Positions 26,306 through 34,553 of a DNA stretch of 64,000 nucleotides are shown here, piece after piece. This DNA comes from WTGA01 sp965231865 (GTDB taxonomy: Bacteria; Pseudomonadota; Gammaproteobacteria; Arenicellales; Poriferihabitantaceae). The stretch's first letter is position 1, and each line of letters starts with the position of its first letter. A program made the position numbers and the translations under genes. The stretch is taken from assembly GCA_965231865.1 (NCBI GenBank), contig CBDDOJ010000001.1:186001-250000 (forward strand), in the 5' to 3' direction. A model generated the notes under the pieces. It worked only from the letters and a program-made list of their open reading frames with translations. It searched no databases and was not told the origin of the DNA.

Positions 26306-27174
26306 TCCGTGGTCTGCTGGCTGGAGTGGCCGAGCCACAAGGCCGCCTGTCGAATGTCGCCGGTTGCTTCAAGGGTATGCAACGCACAGGCATGCCGTAG
26401 TGTATGCGGCGATATGGCCTTGTCCGCGATGGACGGCACCACCGCGGCAGCGGTCTTGACATGCACCGTGAGACGCTTGGCAAAACCACGTCGGGTCATT
26501 CCGGTCCCATAGGCATTGAGGAACAGATGGTGGTCGGTTCCTTCCGGCCGTATTCCCAGCCAATTGTGCAACGTGGAGCTGGTTTCCTTCCACAGGGGAA
26601 GAATCCGAGCCCGACGACCCTTTCCCATGACCCGGACCTGGTTGAGTTCGGGTTGTGTGAGACTGTCCAGGGGAAGGCTGGTCAACTCCGACACCCGCAG
26701 ACCGGCATTGTAGGCAAGGCACAGCATGGCATGGTCCCGCACACCGGTCCGTGTCGTCGTATCCGGGGCATTGATCAGGCCGCGGATCTCATCGTGGCTC
26801 AGGTAGTCCACCGGGGGCGGCTGATCTGCCTTTTTGGCCGGTATGGCCCGTACCCGTGCGGCGATATCCAGGTATTGCGGATAGCGGAACTCGAGATATT
26901 TATAGAATGACTTGATGGTGGCCAATCGGGTATTCCGGGTTCGAACGCTATTGTTCCGCTCCGTCTCAAGATGATCCAGAAAGGCGAGCAGGGTATCGGT
27001 ACCGAGATTTTCGATGGTCAGCCGGCATGGTGTTGTGCCGAGTAACCCGGCGGCAAACGTGGTCAGCATCCTGAACGTGATGACCTGAGCTTCTACGGTA
27101 TGGGGGCTGACCCCCCGTTCGTGTGGCAGGTGTCTCTGGAGGAAGTCCGCCAAGGGTTTTGAGAGTTCAGTCAT
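26306..27174 (-). pseudogene. RIT element B third tyrosine recombinase, N-terminal part, cut by element A
   Basis: The first 289 codons plus two bases are native. Catalytic Arg (NAGLRVSELTSL), Lys (MGKGRRARILPL), HTLRHACALH and WLGHSSQQTTE are present. The frame then runs into element A and stops after Asn-Ala-Lys at 26293. The catalytic tyrosine is encoded 3.8 kb away at 22530-22535, so this product cannot cleave DNA. Its start ATGACTGA overlaps the second recombinase stop exactly as in element A. Confidence 0.88.
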
Positions 27175-28090
27175 GGCCCTTTCCCTCTAAATACAGCCTT
27201 TCGGTGGCGGTGGATATCTGACCAAGCAGGACAGGGGTGGCTTCAAGATACCAGTAGGTATCGGCGATATTCGTGTGCCCCAGATAGGTGGACAATGCCA
27301 GCATGTGGCGGCTGATGTCCCGCCGGTTGTTGGCTCGGAGATTCGTCAGTACACGGGTCGCAAAGGAGTGTCTCAGGTCATGCAGACGGGGTCCCGGTTT
27401 GCCGGGTGCCCCCCGCAGTCCTACGCTGCGGGCCAACCGGATGAATGTCTTTGTCAGATAGCCCGGCTTCACTGACTGGCCTGAAGGCATGATGAACAAG
27501 GGATCATCCGGTGCACCAGGATCGCGTTTCCCGAGATAGGCATTGATCTCTCTTTTCACCGTATCATCAAGAGGCACCAGACGTGCCTTGTTGAATTTGG
27601 CGTGCCGGATCTCGATGCCATCCTCGGTCAGGTCCCGGATTCGCAGTTTCACCGCTTCGGACCGACGCATCCCGGTGGCGGCCAGCAAACCGATCAGGGT
27701 GTGCATGGTGTGCGGCGTGATCGACCCGGCAGGACGAAGGTCCAGTGCCGCATTCATGAGGCGTCCGATCTCGTCCAGCGACAGCAAATGAGGCGGCTTC
27801 CGATGACAGACCCTTGGTCCCAACGCGTCGCGGTGAGGGACTTCGTGTCGCTCGTCTTCGACATGCAGATGTCTGGCCAGGTCGCACACGATATGGAGTT
27901 TTCGCACCCGTCTCGGTTGTGACGGGGTCTGCGATACCCAGTCCAGCGCCGTGGCAACCCGGATGAACTCATCGCCCTTGGCTTCGGCATGAGAGACAAA
28001 GCCATTGAGAACATGCGCCTGATCGACAAAGAACAGACCTGTTGCCCGCTTCATGGCCACATAAGAGGTGGTCTGGTCTGTCAGGGTCAT
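27167..28090 (-). CDS. RIT element B second tyrosine recombinase
   Basis: 307 residues. Catalytic Arg in ATGMRRSEAVKLRI, Lys in HAKFNKARLVPLD, HDLRHSFATRVL and YLGHTNIADTYWYLEAT including the Tyr. It is homologous along its length to the second recombinase of element A but clearly divergent, so the two elements are different RIT lineages and not a duplication. It overlaps the first gene by 4 bp (ATGA) and the third by 8 bp. Confidence 0.87.
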   Translation of the reverse strand: MTLTDQTTSYVAMKRATGLFFVDQAHVLNGFVSHAEAKGDEFIRVATALDWVSQTPSQPRRVRKLHIVCDLARHLHVEDERHEVPHRDALGPRVCHRKPPHLLSLDEIGRLMNAALDLRPAGSITPHTMHTLIGLLAATGMRRSEAVKLRIRDLTEDGIEIRHAKFNKARLVPLDDTVKREINAYLGKRDPGAPDDPLFIMPSGQSVKPGYLTKTFIRLARSVGLRGAPGKPGPRLHDLRHSFATRVLTNLRANNRRDISRHMLALSTYLGHTNIADTYWYLEATPVLLGQISTATERLYLEGKGHD

Positions 28091-29634
28091 GACGCACCTC
28101 CCGGCCAGGGCTGGGCAACTTCCAGCAGCATGGGCCGGTCGACCCGGGCATAAAGCGTTGTGGTCTGGACGGATTGATGGCGCAGCAGAGTGGCCACGGT
28201 TTCAAGGGATTCACCCCCGCGCAGCAGGTGAGTAGCCTGTGAATGACGGAACAGGTGTGAAGCCGGCAGGGATCGCCCTTCCATCCCGATCCTTTTCTTG
28301 GCCCGCCGAACAATACAGGAGACGGTGCCTTGATTGGACAATGCACGATACGGAGCACAAGCACAAAGAAACACCATTTCGTTGTGCACCCGGGGTCGGC
28401 CCTCAAGGAGATAGGTTTTCAGGGCATCCCCGGCATCCTGGGGCAATGGCAGTGCCAGGGTACGGCGGGTTTTCCCGGTGACCCGGATACGCGCCTGTTC
28501 CCAGTCGATATCATCCAGCCGCAAGGCCACGATGTCGCCGGCCCGCAGGGCAAGCCGGGCCAGTAACAGCAGGATGGCGTGATCCCGCAAACCCACCGGT
28601 GTGGTCGGATCGCAACTTCCAATCAACGCCTCAATCTCGGACCGACTCACATAACGTGGCAGGTCGCAGGCCGGTTGGTGTTTAACAGCAGGCACGGCGG
28701 CAACGAGGCCCGGTCGGCAGAGGCCATGGACCCCCAGATATCGCAGATACCCCCGTAACGCAGAAGCGATGCCCGAGGCATGGCTGGAAGAACGAAATGG
28801 CGCCAGATTCGTAAAGGCCGTGCGGATAGAACCCGCATCATACGATGCCGGATCGCTCCCCAGTTCCGGCAATATTTTCCGGTGCAGTAGCCAGCCATAA
28901 TTACGGAGGGTGGTCTCACGCAGACCACGATGATGCCGCATCCATTCGATAAAGCGGTCAACCAACTCGCTGCGCTCCCCGGGAGGATCAGCTTCCCGCC
29001 AATTCCCGATGACCCCTTTGCCAGCGAGCCAGTCGACAAACCGGATCACTCGTGCACGATATCTTGGGGTCCCATTGAACCGAAACTTTCGATAGAAACG
29101 GGGACATGAACAGGTGCACTCGTGCTCCGAAAATCGCCGGATCATGTCCTCGTCGATCTGCTCCAGCGTACGATTCGATCGATAGAGCCAGACGATGAAA
29201 TGCCGACAAGTCCACCGAAATTCCTGCACCGTACTGTCACAGTAGCCTTGACCGGACAGATGATGGAGGAACGCGTCAATGTGCTCGTTACTCTGGAGAA
29301 TGAAGGCCGGCATCTCCACCAAAGTGATATCCATCAGGTAAGTGAGAAACCGTTGGGCCCGTGACCGGGCATAGCCGTGCGGTGGATGGGAAACAAATCG
29401 ACCCGGGCAGGAACAGTCGTGGGCCATGAAATCGTCGATCATGCGAATGTCCAGTGCCCGGATATCCACTCTCCTGGCCGTCAACCAGATGACCAGATGC
29501 GTAGCACTCCCGACCAGCGTATTGATCCAGGAAGAGGTGATGCCCTGTTGTTCCAGACAACGCCGATAGTCGGGAATGAGAGGGTCCAGCCGGTCCCGAA
29601 GGGCCGACGGCAAAGTAGGTTTTGGAATAGTCAT
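28087..29634 (-). CDS. RIT element B first tyrosine recombinase (long type)
   Basis: 515 residues with the same layout as its element A counterpart: a long N-terminal region with cysteine-rich segments (AHDCSCPGRF, EHECTCSCPRFYRK), then the catalytic domain with LARLALRAGDIVALRL, TGKTRRTLALPL, HLFRHSQATHLL and LLRHQSVQTTTLYARVD. The paired cysteines might bind a metal ion. The ribosome binding site AGGAG, 7 nt before the ATG, is inside a perfect 9-bp stem. Confidence 0.87.
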   Translation of the reverse strand: MTIPKPTLPSALRDRLDPLIPDYRRCLEQQGITSSWINTLVGSATHLVIWLTARRVDIRALDIRMIDDFMAHDCSCPGRFVSHPPHGYARSRAQRFLTYLMDITLVEMPAFILQSNEHIDAFLHHLSGQGYCDSTVQEFRWTCRHFIVWLYRSNRTLEQIDEDMIRRFSEHECTCSCPRFYRKFRFNGTPRYRARVIRFVDWLAGKGVIGNWREADPPGERSELVDRFIEWMRHHRGLRETTLRNYGWLLHRKILPELGSDPASYDAGSIRTAFTNLAPFRSSSHASGIASALRGYLRYLGVHGLCRPGLVAAVPAVKHQPACDLPRYVSRSEIEALIGSCDPTTPVGLRDHAILLLLARLALRAGDIVALRLDDIDWEQARIRVTGKTRRTLALPLPQDAGDALKTYLLEGRPRVHNEMVFLCACAPYRALSNQGTVSCIVRRAKKRIGMEGRSLPASHLFRHSQATHLLRGGESLETVATLLRHQSVQTTTLYARVDRPMLLEVAQPWPGGAS

Positions 29635-29637
29635 GTT

Positions 29638-29673
29638 CAGACTCCTGATGTGATTGAAAGATCAAGGAGTCTG
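29638..29673 (-). promoter_or_regulatory. Hairpin burying the ribosome binding site of RIT B first recombinase
   Basis: On the minus strand CAGACTCCT (29673-29665) pairs with AGGAGTCTG (29646-29638) across an 18-nt loop. The AGGAG of the second arm is the ribosome binding site for the ATG at 29634. The stem sequence is unrelated to that of element A but the arrangement is the same. Confidence 0.65.
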
Positions 29674-29698
29674 ACGCTTTTACCAGACAGAGGGAGTA

Positions 29699-29785
29699 TT
29701 TTTATGGGAACCCGGTCCTGCTGGAAACCCTTGAAAGATCAGGGGTCAGGGTGGTCAGGTTCCCATAAACATAAGGTTCCCATAA
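29699..29785. repeat. Right terminal inverted repeat of RIT element B
   Basis: 87 bp, inverse of 22317-22403 with three mismatches. Its outermost bases double as the end of the leucine codon in the interrupted DHDPS-like gene, so the exact crossover point can be placed only within a few bases. Confidence 0.9.
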
Positions 29786-30565
29786 GGCTGGGATCGGCGC
29801 ATACCCTTCCACCGAGTTTCGGTAGTGGATCATTTTTTCTTCTGCCTGCCCAAGATTGCCTCTTCGGCGACCGATCAAGATGTCATAAACCTCTCGGATG
29901 CCTGCTGGATTGGTATTGCAGGTGGCTGAAATACAGCCCATGGCCCCGCATTCAAGCCCCTCCCTGAGAAATCTTTCCGACCCGGGGAAGACGGCCATGC
30001 CCGGGGCTGCCTTCAGCACGGCCCGGGTATTTTCAAAATCTCCGGAACTGTCTTTATACGCCACCACGACATCCGGGAATTCGGCGGCGAGCCGACCCGC
30101 CAGCGAGGGCGAAAAACCCATCCCGGCCATCGGCGGGATATGGTACAGGCAGATCTTCAGCCCCGGATGATTCACGGTATCAATCAGCTCGACAAAGTAC
30201 TGGTACAACCCGTCATCACTGGCATTTTTATAAAAAAACGGGGGCAATGTCAGGGCCGCCGCACATCCCCGTTCCGCCACCTGTCGGCAAAGCATGACGG
30301 TTTCGGGCAGATTGCACAGCCCCGCTCCCGGCATCAGATAACCCGGGTCAATGCCGCTATCGATCAGCACATCCACCGCATCCAGGCGTTCCTGCACCGA
30401 CATGCTCAAGGCCTCCCCGGTGGTTCCAAATGGGACGATACCGCTCACACCGTGGTACAGCAACCAGCCGGCATGTTCAAGATAAAGATCCGGCTGGAAT
30501 TTGAGATCATCATCAAAAGGAGTCAGAATGGGCGTGATTACACCCGCCATTTTGGTTGTTAGCAT
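29702..30565 (-). pseudogene. DHDPS/NAL-family aldolase, N-terminal part, cut by RIT element B
   Basis: Native sequence runs from the ATG at 30565 to about 29783; the last residues (WEPYVYGNL and onwards) are read from the element's terminal repeat. The TIM-barrel family motifs are present: PFGTTGEALSMSVQERL, YHIPPMAGM with the catalytic-type tyrosine, and YKDSSGDF with the Schiff-base lysine. The missing C-terminal helices are at 22099-22290. The family includes dihydrodipicolinate synthase, N-acetylneuraminate lyase and several sugar-acid aldolases; the presence of an EamA transporter gene just upstream fits a catabolic member. The truncated protein lacks about 60 residues and may not fold. 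Confidence 0.82.
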
Positions 30566-30643
30566 TTGCGCAGTTGTCGTTTGGTTTTCATGGTGATTTT
30601 ACTGGAACACTTCGTTTCCATGTGGAGTTGAGGTGGGGAGTGC

Positions 30644-31552
30644 TCACCCGTACAACAGCAGCAGGATGATTCCCGACAAAACCAGAAAAATACCGAGGTA
30701 CTCAGCCGGATTGACCTTTTCCCTGAAGTACACGGTGGTGGCGATAAACGTAAAAATCAGTTCAGTTTGTCCGACGGCGCGGACATAGCTGGCTTTTTGC
30801 AGGGCAAATGCGGTAAACCAGCAGGCGGTTGCGGCCGCCCCCGCCAATCCCGCCAGCCCGGCGAATTTCCAGTTCTTTATCAACCGGGTCATTTCTCCGG
30901 GCTCCCGGATCATCAGGTAGGCCCCCATGAGAATTGTCTGGATGGCCAGGGCGATCACCAGCGCAAAGGCCGCCGCAATATAAAACGGCTGGTGATCCAG
31001 CGCAAGCGCGGCCCCGCGGTAGCACATCGAAGAAGCCCCCAGGCAACCGGCGCAGGCAATGCCCATGAATGTCGCCTTGCTGAATACCCCGTCAAACAGG
31101 GCCTTGATCGTAAGATTGTTTTGACCCAGTGAAAGCGCAACCACTCCCACCGCTGACAACCCGATTGCGAGCACGGCAACGGCGCTCAGGTTTTCTCCAA
31201 GAACCACCGCCGCCAGGATGGCGACCCAGACCACCTCAAGCTTTGAAAAAGTGGTGCCCACCGCAAAGCTCTGAAATGAAAACATCCACAACAGGAAAAC
31301 CGTAAACAGGATCTGGAAAATCCCCCCCACCAGACAGAAAAGCAAAAACACCGGGTTGGACCGGGGCAGCGGCAGGTCCCAGACAAGCTGCAACACCAGC
31401 AGGTAGGCCAGGGCCACGGGAAAGGCATAGAAGAATCTCGAATAGGCGGCCCCCTGGTTGGACAGACGGCCCTTCAGCTGTTTTTGAACCACTGAACGGA
31501 GATTCTGAAAAAATCCGGCAGCAATGGTCACTGGAATCCAAAGCTCAATCAT
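30644..31552 (-). CDS. EamA-family (DMT superfamily) transporter
   Basis: 302 residues with about ten hydrophobic helices and two EamA repeats (TFSKLEVVWVAILAAVVLGE closing the first, ELIFTFIATTVYFREKVNPAEY in the second). Inner-membrane transporter of unknown substrate. It is upstream of the split DHDPS-like gene on the same strand with a short gap, so it probably belonged to the same operon, now interrupted by the RIT insertion downstream. Confidence 0.85.
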   Translation of the reverse strand: MIELWIPVTIAAGFFQNLRSVVQKQLKGRLSNQGAAYSRFFYAFPVALAYLLVLQLVWDLPLPRSNPVFLLFCLVGGIFQILFTVFLLWMFSFQSFAVGTTFSKLEVVWVAILAAVVLGENLSAVAVLAIGLSAVGVVALSLGQNNLTIKALFDGVFSKATFMGIACAGCLGASSMCYRGAALALDHQPFYIAAAFALVIALAIQTILMGAYLMIREPGEMTRLIKNWKFAGLAGLAGAAATACWFTAFALQKASYVRAVGQTELIFTFIATTVYFREKVNPAEYLGIFLVLSGIILLLLYG

Positions 31553-32023
31553 GGCAATCCCGGTGATGCGGCGTTGCGGTGCATGGGTGCGGGCAGGAGA
31601 AGAATCCGTTCTGTTCCGCAGCCTTCAGGATATCCGGGTTGTCCTGGATTGAATCGGCTCCCGTCTTTCCCGGTGAAACCGCTTCTCTACCCGAAGGTCT
31701 CCATGGGCTCTGTAGGACTCAATCTGTTCAGGGGAAAGGGGCACAGGACATTCTCCGGCATTGGCAATCCATCAAATTCTATGTGAACGGCGGGGGATAC
31801 TCAATCCGTATTGTTCCGACCAGTCCGGCCGGAAAAGTTCCCGTCCGGATCAGTCCCGGGAAACGTTTCCGTCGCTTCCAGTGTTCCGAAACGCTCCCCG
31901 TACTGATCGCGGTACCGGCCGTGATTCCCGACCGGTTCCAGATTCCGGAGCACAGGGATTGAAAAACAGCGGCAAATCTGGTTGATTACATTTCCTGCAG
32001 TTTCAGATTTCCAGGGGGAGTTT
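31553..32023. other. Intergenic region between divergent genes
   Basis: Expected to hold the promoters of the EamA gene (leftward) and of the GFA gene (rightward). Frames of up to about 127 codons are open on the plus strand but show no family features. The ribosome binding site AGGGGGAG lies just before the GFA start. Confidence 0.35.
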
Positions 32024-32443
32024 ATGCCTGACAAAAAAGTAACCGGTAGCTGTTTTTGCATGGCAGTTCAATTCACAATCGAACTTCCAACCCTGTTTTG
32101 CGGGCATTGCCACTGCAGCATGTGCAGGCGCCCGCATGGCGCGGCGTTTGTCACCTGGACGGCAGTGCCCACTGCCAAACTGGTGCTCACCTCGGGAAAA
32201 TCCCATTTGTCGAGATACCGGAGTTCAGAAAAAGGGGTGCGCAGCTTTTGCAGCCATTGCGGCAGCCAGTTGTTCTGCCAGGTGGAAGAAGACTCCATTG
32301 ATATTGCGCTGGCCGCCTTGCACGGACCGATTGACCGTATTCCAGAAGAACATTATTACTACGACTCCCGGGCGGACTGGGTTGAGATAAACGACCATCT
32401 TCCCAAGCTCGGCGGCAAAGACGGCATGCAGCCACTGGACTGA
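32024..32443 (+). CDS. GFA-family (CENP-V/glutathione-dependent formaldehyde-activating-like) protein
   Basis: 139 residues from the ATG at 32024, which has a strong ribosome binding site. The zinc-binding cysteine pattern of the family is complete: GSCFC near the N-terminus, CGHCHCSMCRRPHGAAF, and FCSHCGSQLFC. The fold has two zinc sites. Most family members have unknown substrates; the name comes from a formaldehyde-glutathione adduct enzyme whose assignment is debated. It is followed 85 bp later by the tungstate-type transporter operon but is not overlapping with it. Confidence 0.85.
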   Translation: MPDKKVTGSCFCMAVQFTIELPTLFCGHCHCSMCRRPHGAAFVTWTAVPTAKLVLTSGKSHLSRYRSSEKGVRSFCSHCGSQLFCQVEEDSIDIALAALHGPIDRIPEEHYYYDSRADWVEINDHLPKLGGKDGMQPLD

Positions 32444-32528
32444 CCCGGTTTTACCGCGGTTCACATTCCGCCCGTGCCTTGCCTTCTTGTGTATAATTCC
32501 CGGCTGAATTGTCAACTGAATTTGGTTT

Positions 32529-33227
32529 TTGGACTCACTCTTCACAGCGACATCCGAAGCGCTGTCACTGCTGGTTTCCGGGGATCCTGCCCTGTGGGAA
32601 ATCGTTGGAATATCGTTTAAAGTATCCAGCACAGCAATCCTGCTTGCCTGCCCCATCGCCCTGGTGCTGGCATTTGTCCTGGCCCATTTCAATTTCCCGG
32701 GCAGACGGTTGTTGCTGTCCATATTCAACACCCTGATGGCGTTTCCGGCCGTCGTCATCGGACTGCTGGTCTATCTCCTGCTGTCCAACCAGGGCCCGTT
32801 GGGTGATTGGAAACTGCTGTTTACACAGTCCGCCATGGTCATTGCACAGTTTTTACTCAGCTTTCCGATTTTGATCGCAATGAGCCATGCCGCCTTCCAG
32901 GCGGCGGACCAACGTGCCTGGGAGACCTCCAGGACGCTGGGAAATTCCGTATTCAAAACCTTTCTGCTGATCGTAAATGAAGTAAAATTCGGTCTCTTTG
33001 CGGCGATTCTTGCCGGCTTTGGGCGAATCATCGCGGAAGTGGGGGCTTCAATGATGGTGGGTGGAAACATTTTGCATTACACCCGGAATATCCCCACCGC
33101 CATCGCACTTCAAACCAGCAAAGGCGAGTTTGCCCAGGGAATTGCACTGGGAATCGTATTGATTCTTCTCGCATTTATCCTGAATATACTGCTTCAATAC
33201 TTCCAGGGAAAAGGTAAACTGGCCTGA
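32529..33227 (+). CDS. Tungstate-type ABC transporter permease (TupB-like)
   Basis: 232 residues, starting at a TTG. Six hydrophobic segments and the permease EAA-type loop (QRAWETSRTLGNSVFKTFLL). MAFPAVVIGLLVYLLLSNQG and GRIIAEVGASMMVGGNI are typical of TupB and related tungstate/molybdate-type permeases. It overlaps the ATPase gene by TGATG. No substrate-binding protein gene (TupA) precedes it, which is unusual. Together with mobA downstream, import of tungstate or molybdate for pterin cofactors is the best inference. Confidence 0.82.
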   Translation: MDSLFTATSEALSLLVSGDPALWEIVGISFKVSSTAILLACPIALVLAFVLAHFNFPGRRLLLSIFNTLMAFPAVVIGLLVYLLLSNQGPLGDWKLLFTQSAMVIAQFLLSFPILIAMSHAAFQAADQRAWETSRTLGNSVFKTFLLIVNEVKFGLFAAILAGFGRIIAEVGASMMVGGNILHYTRNIPTAIALQTSKGEFAQGIALGIVLILLAFILNILLQYFQGKGKLA

Positions 33228-33952
33228 TGACAAACCAACCCGTACTCCAGTTCCGCGACATCAACAAGTCCTTTCCGGGGCTCCATCTGCTTGAAAACAT
33301 CAGCATTGTCCTGCGTCCCGGGTCCGTCATCACGCTGACGGGGGACAATGGCACCGGCAAGACCACTTTGCTTCGAATCCTGACAGGACTGGAAAAACCG
33401 GATTCAGGCGAGGTGGATTTCGGAAACGGTTTCCGCAACTGGAAGAAGTCGAGAAAGGGATTGCTTGCCAGCACCATGTACCTGCATCAACAGCCCTATA
33501 TGTTCCAGGGAACGGTCTTCAGAAACCTGGAATTGTGCCTGCCCAGACTGTTCAGAAAGCAGGAGGTCTATGACAAGGTCAACCAGGCCCTTGAATGGGG
33601 GAGGTTGACCCGGTACGCCTTCAACAATGCGAAAACCCTGTCGGGAGGCCAGCAACAGCGGGTATCGCTGGCGCGGGCCTGGTTAAGGCAGTCCTCTTAC
33701 CTGTTGATGGATGAACCCACTGCCAACCTGGATGCCCATTCAAGCGGACGGACCCTGGAATTACTGGACCAGTTGAAGAGATCCAATGTCTCGATTGTCA
33801 TCTGCAGTCATCACAGCCATCACTTCAGATCCATCTCGGAAAGAACCCTCGAACTGGTTGACCGGAAACTGGTGGAAAAGCACCCGAACCATCTTTCCGA
33901 CAATGTGACTTCCATCAATCAAAAGAAACCCCTCAGCGGTCTCGCCGGCTGA
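33227..33952 (+). CDS. ABC transporter ATPase (TupC-like)
   Basis: 241 residues. Walker A GDNGTGKTTLLR near residue 40, Q-loop region, signature LSGGQQQRVSLARAW and Walker B YLLMDEPTANLD followed by the switch histidine in CSHHSHH. It begins inside the stop of the permease gene, so the two are translationally coupled. It should energise the TupB-like permease at the inner face of the membrane. Confidence 0.87.
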   Translation: MTNQPVLQFRDINKSFPGLHLLENISIVLRPGSVITLTGDNGTGKTTLLRILTGLEKPDSGEVDFGNGFRNWKKSRKGLLASTMYLHQQPYMFQGTVFRNLELCLPRLFRKQEVYDKVNQALEWGRLTRYAFNNAKTLSGGQQQRVSLARAWLRQSSYLLMDEPTANLDAHSSGRTLELLDQLKRSNVSIVICSHHSHHFRSISERTLELVDRKLVEKHPNHLSDNVTSINQKKPLSGLAG

Positions 33953-33953
33953 C

Positions 33954-34550
33954 ATGGGCGACCGGGAGGCTGAAGGGATTACCGGGCTGGTCCTGGCCGG
34001 GGGAAGAGCCCGGCGAATGCAGGGTCTGGATAAGGGACTGGTCCAATTCAATGGCAAGGCCATGGCGCAACATGTCTGCGAGCAGCTCGGTCCACAATGC
34101 CAGGCACTGTTGATCAACGCAAACCGGAATCCCGGGGTATACGCGCAATTCGGTTATCCGGTGATTGCGGATGAGTTGACGGGATACCAGGGGCCCTTGG
34201 CCGGTATGCTGGCAGGCCTCAACGGAATCACTACTCCCTGGATGATTACGGCGCCCTGTGACGGACCCCATGTCGCCACGGATTACGTATCGCGAATGCA
34301 CCATGCCGCGGTGGAGAATTGCCACCATCTGGCCGTGGCCTTCTGCCGCGACCGGTTACAACCCGTCTACGCCTTGATTCACCGTGACCTGAAACCCCAT
34401 CTTCGGAACTACCTCGAAACCGGCTCCCGGAAAATCGATGGCTGGTATTCCCAGATCAATCATTCCGTGGTGGATTTTTCCGCCGAGCCGGACATGTTCG
34501 AGAATGTGAACACCTCTGAACAGCTTCAGCAACTGGAGAAAAGGCACTGA
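33954..34550 (+). CDS. mobA: Molybdenum cofactor guanylyltransferase
   Basis: 198 residues. N-terminal nucleotide-binding motif TGLVLAGGRARRMQGLDKGL and the metal-binding ITAPCDGPHV motif near residue 98 identify MobA, which attaches GMP to molybdopterin to make the bis-MGD cofactor. It starts 1 bp after the ATPase stop, so it is clearly part of the transporter operon. This links oxyanion uptake with cofactor maturation. No molybdo- or tungsto-enzyme gene is in the window. Confidence 0.88.
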   Translation: MGDREAEGITGLVLAGGRARRMQGLDKGLVQFNGKAMAQHVCEQLGPQCQALLINANRNPGVYAQFGYPVIADELTGYQGPLAGMLAGLNGITTPWMITAPCDGPHVATDYVSRMHHAAVENCHHLAVAFCRDRLQPVYALIHRDLKPHLRNYLETGSRKIDGWYSQINHSVVDFSAEPDMFENVNTSEQLQQLEKRH

Positions 34551-34553
34551 CCC

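Larger units (their letters stand above)
22291..29782 (-). mobile_element. RIT (recombinase-in-trio) element B, outer copy, interrupted by element A
   Basis: Three overlapping tyrosine recombinase genes in one minus-strand operon (first 28087-29634, second 27167-28090, third split) are flanked by 87-bp terminal inverted repeats at 22317-22403 and 29699-29785 that differ at three positions. A 20-bp palindrome lies just outside the left repeat. The trio arrangement is the defining feature of RIT elements. The element sits inside a DHDPS-family gene whose two halves rejoin in frame if 22291-29782 is removed. Without the inner element it would be about 3.7 kb. Its third recombinase gene is broken, so it probably cannot move unaided unless element A complements it. 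Confidence 0.85.

Noticed and set aside
31574..31962. 127-codon plus-strand frame upstream of the GFA gene
   Set aside because: No family features or ribosome binding site, and composition unlike a cytoplasmic protein; probably non-coding.
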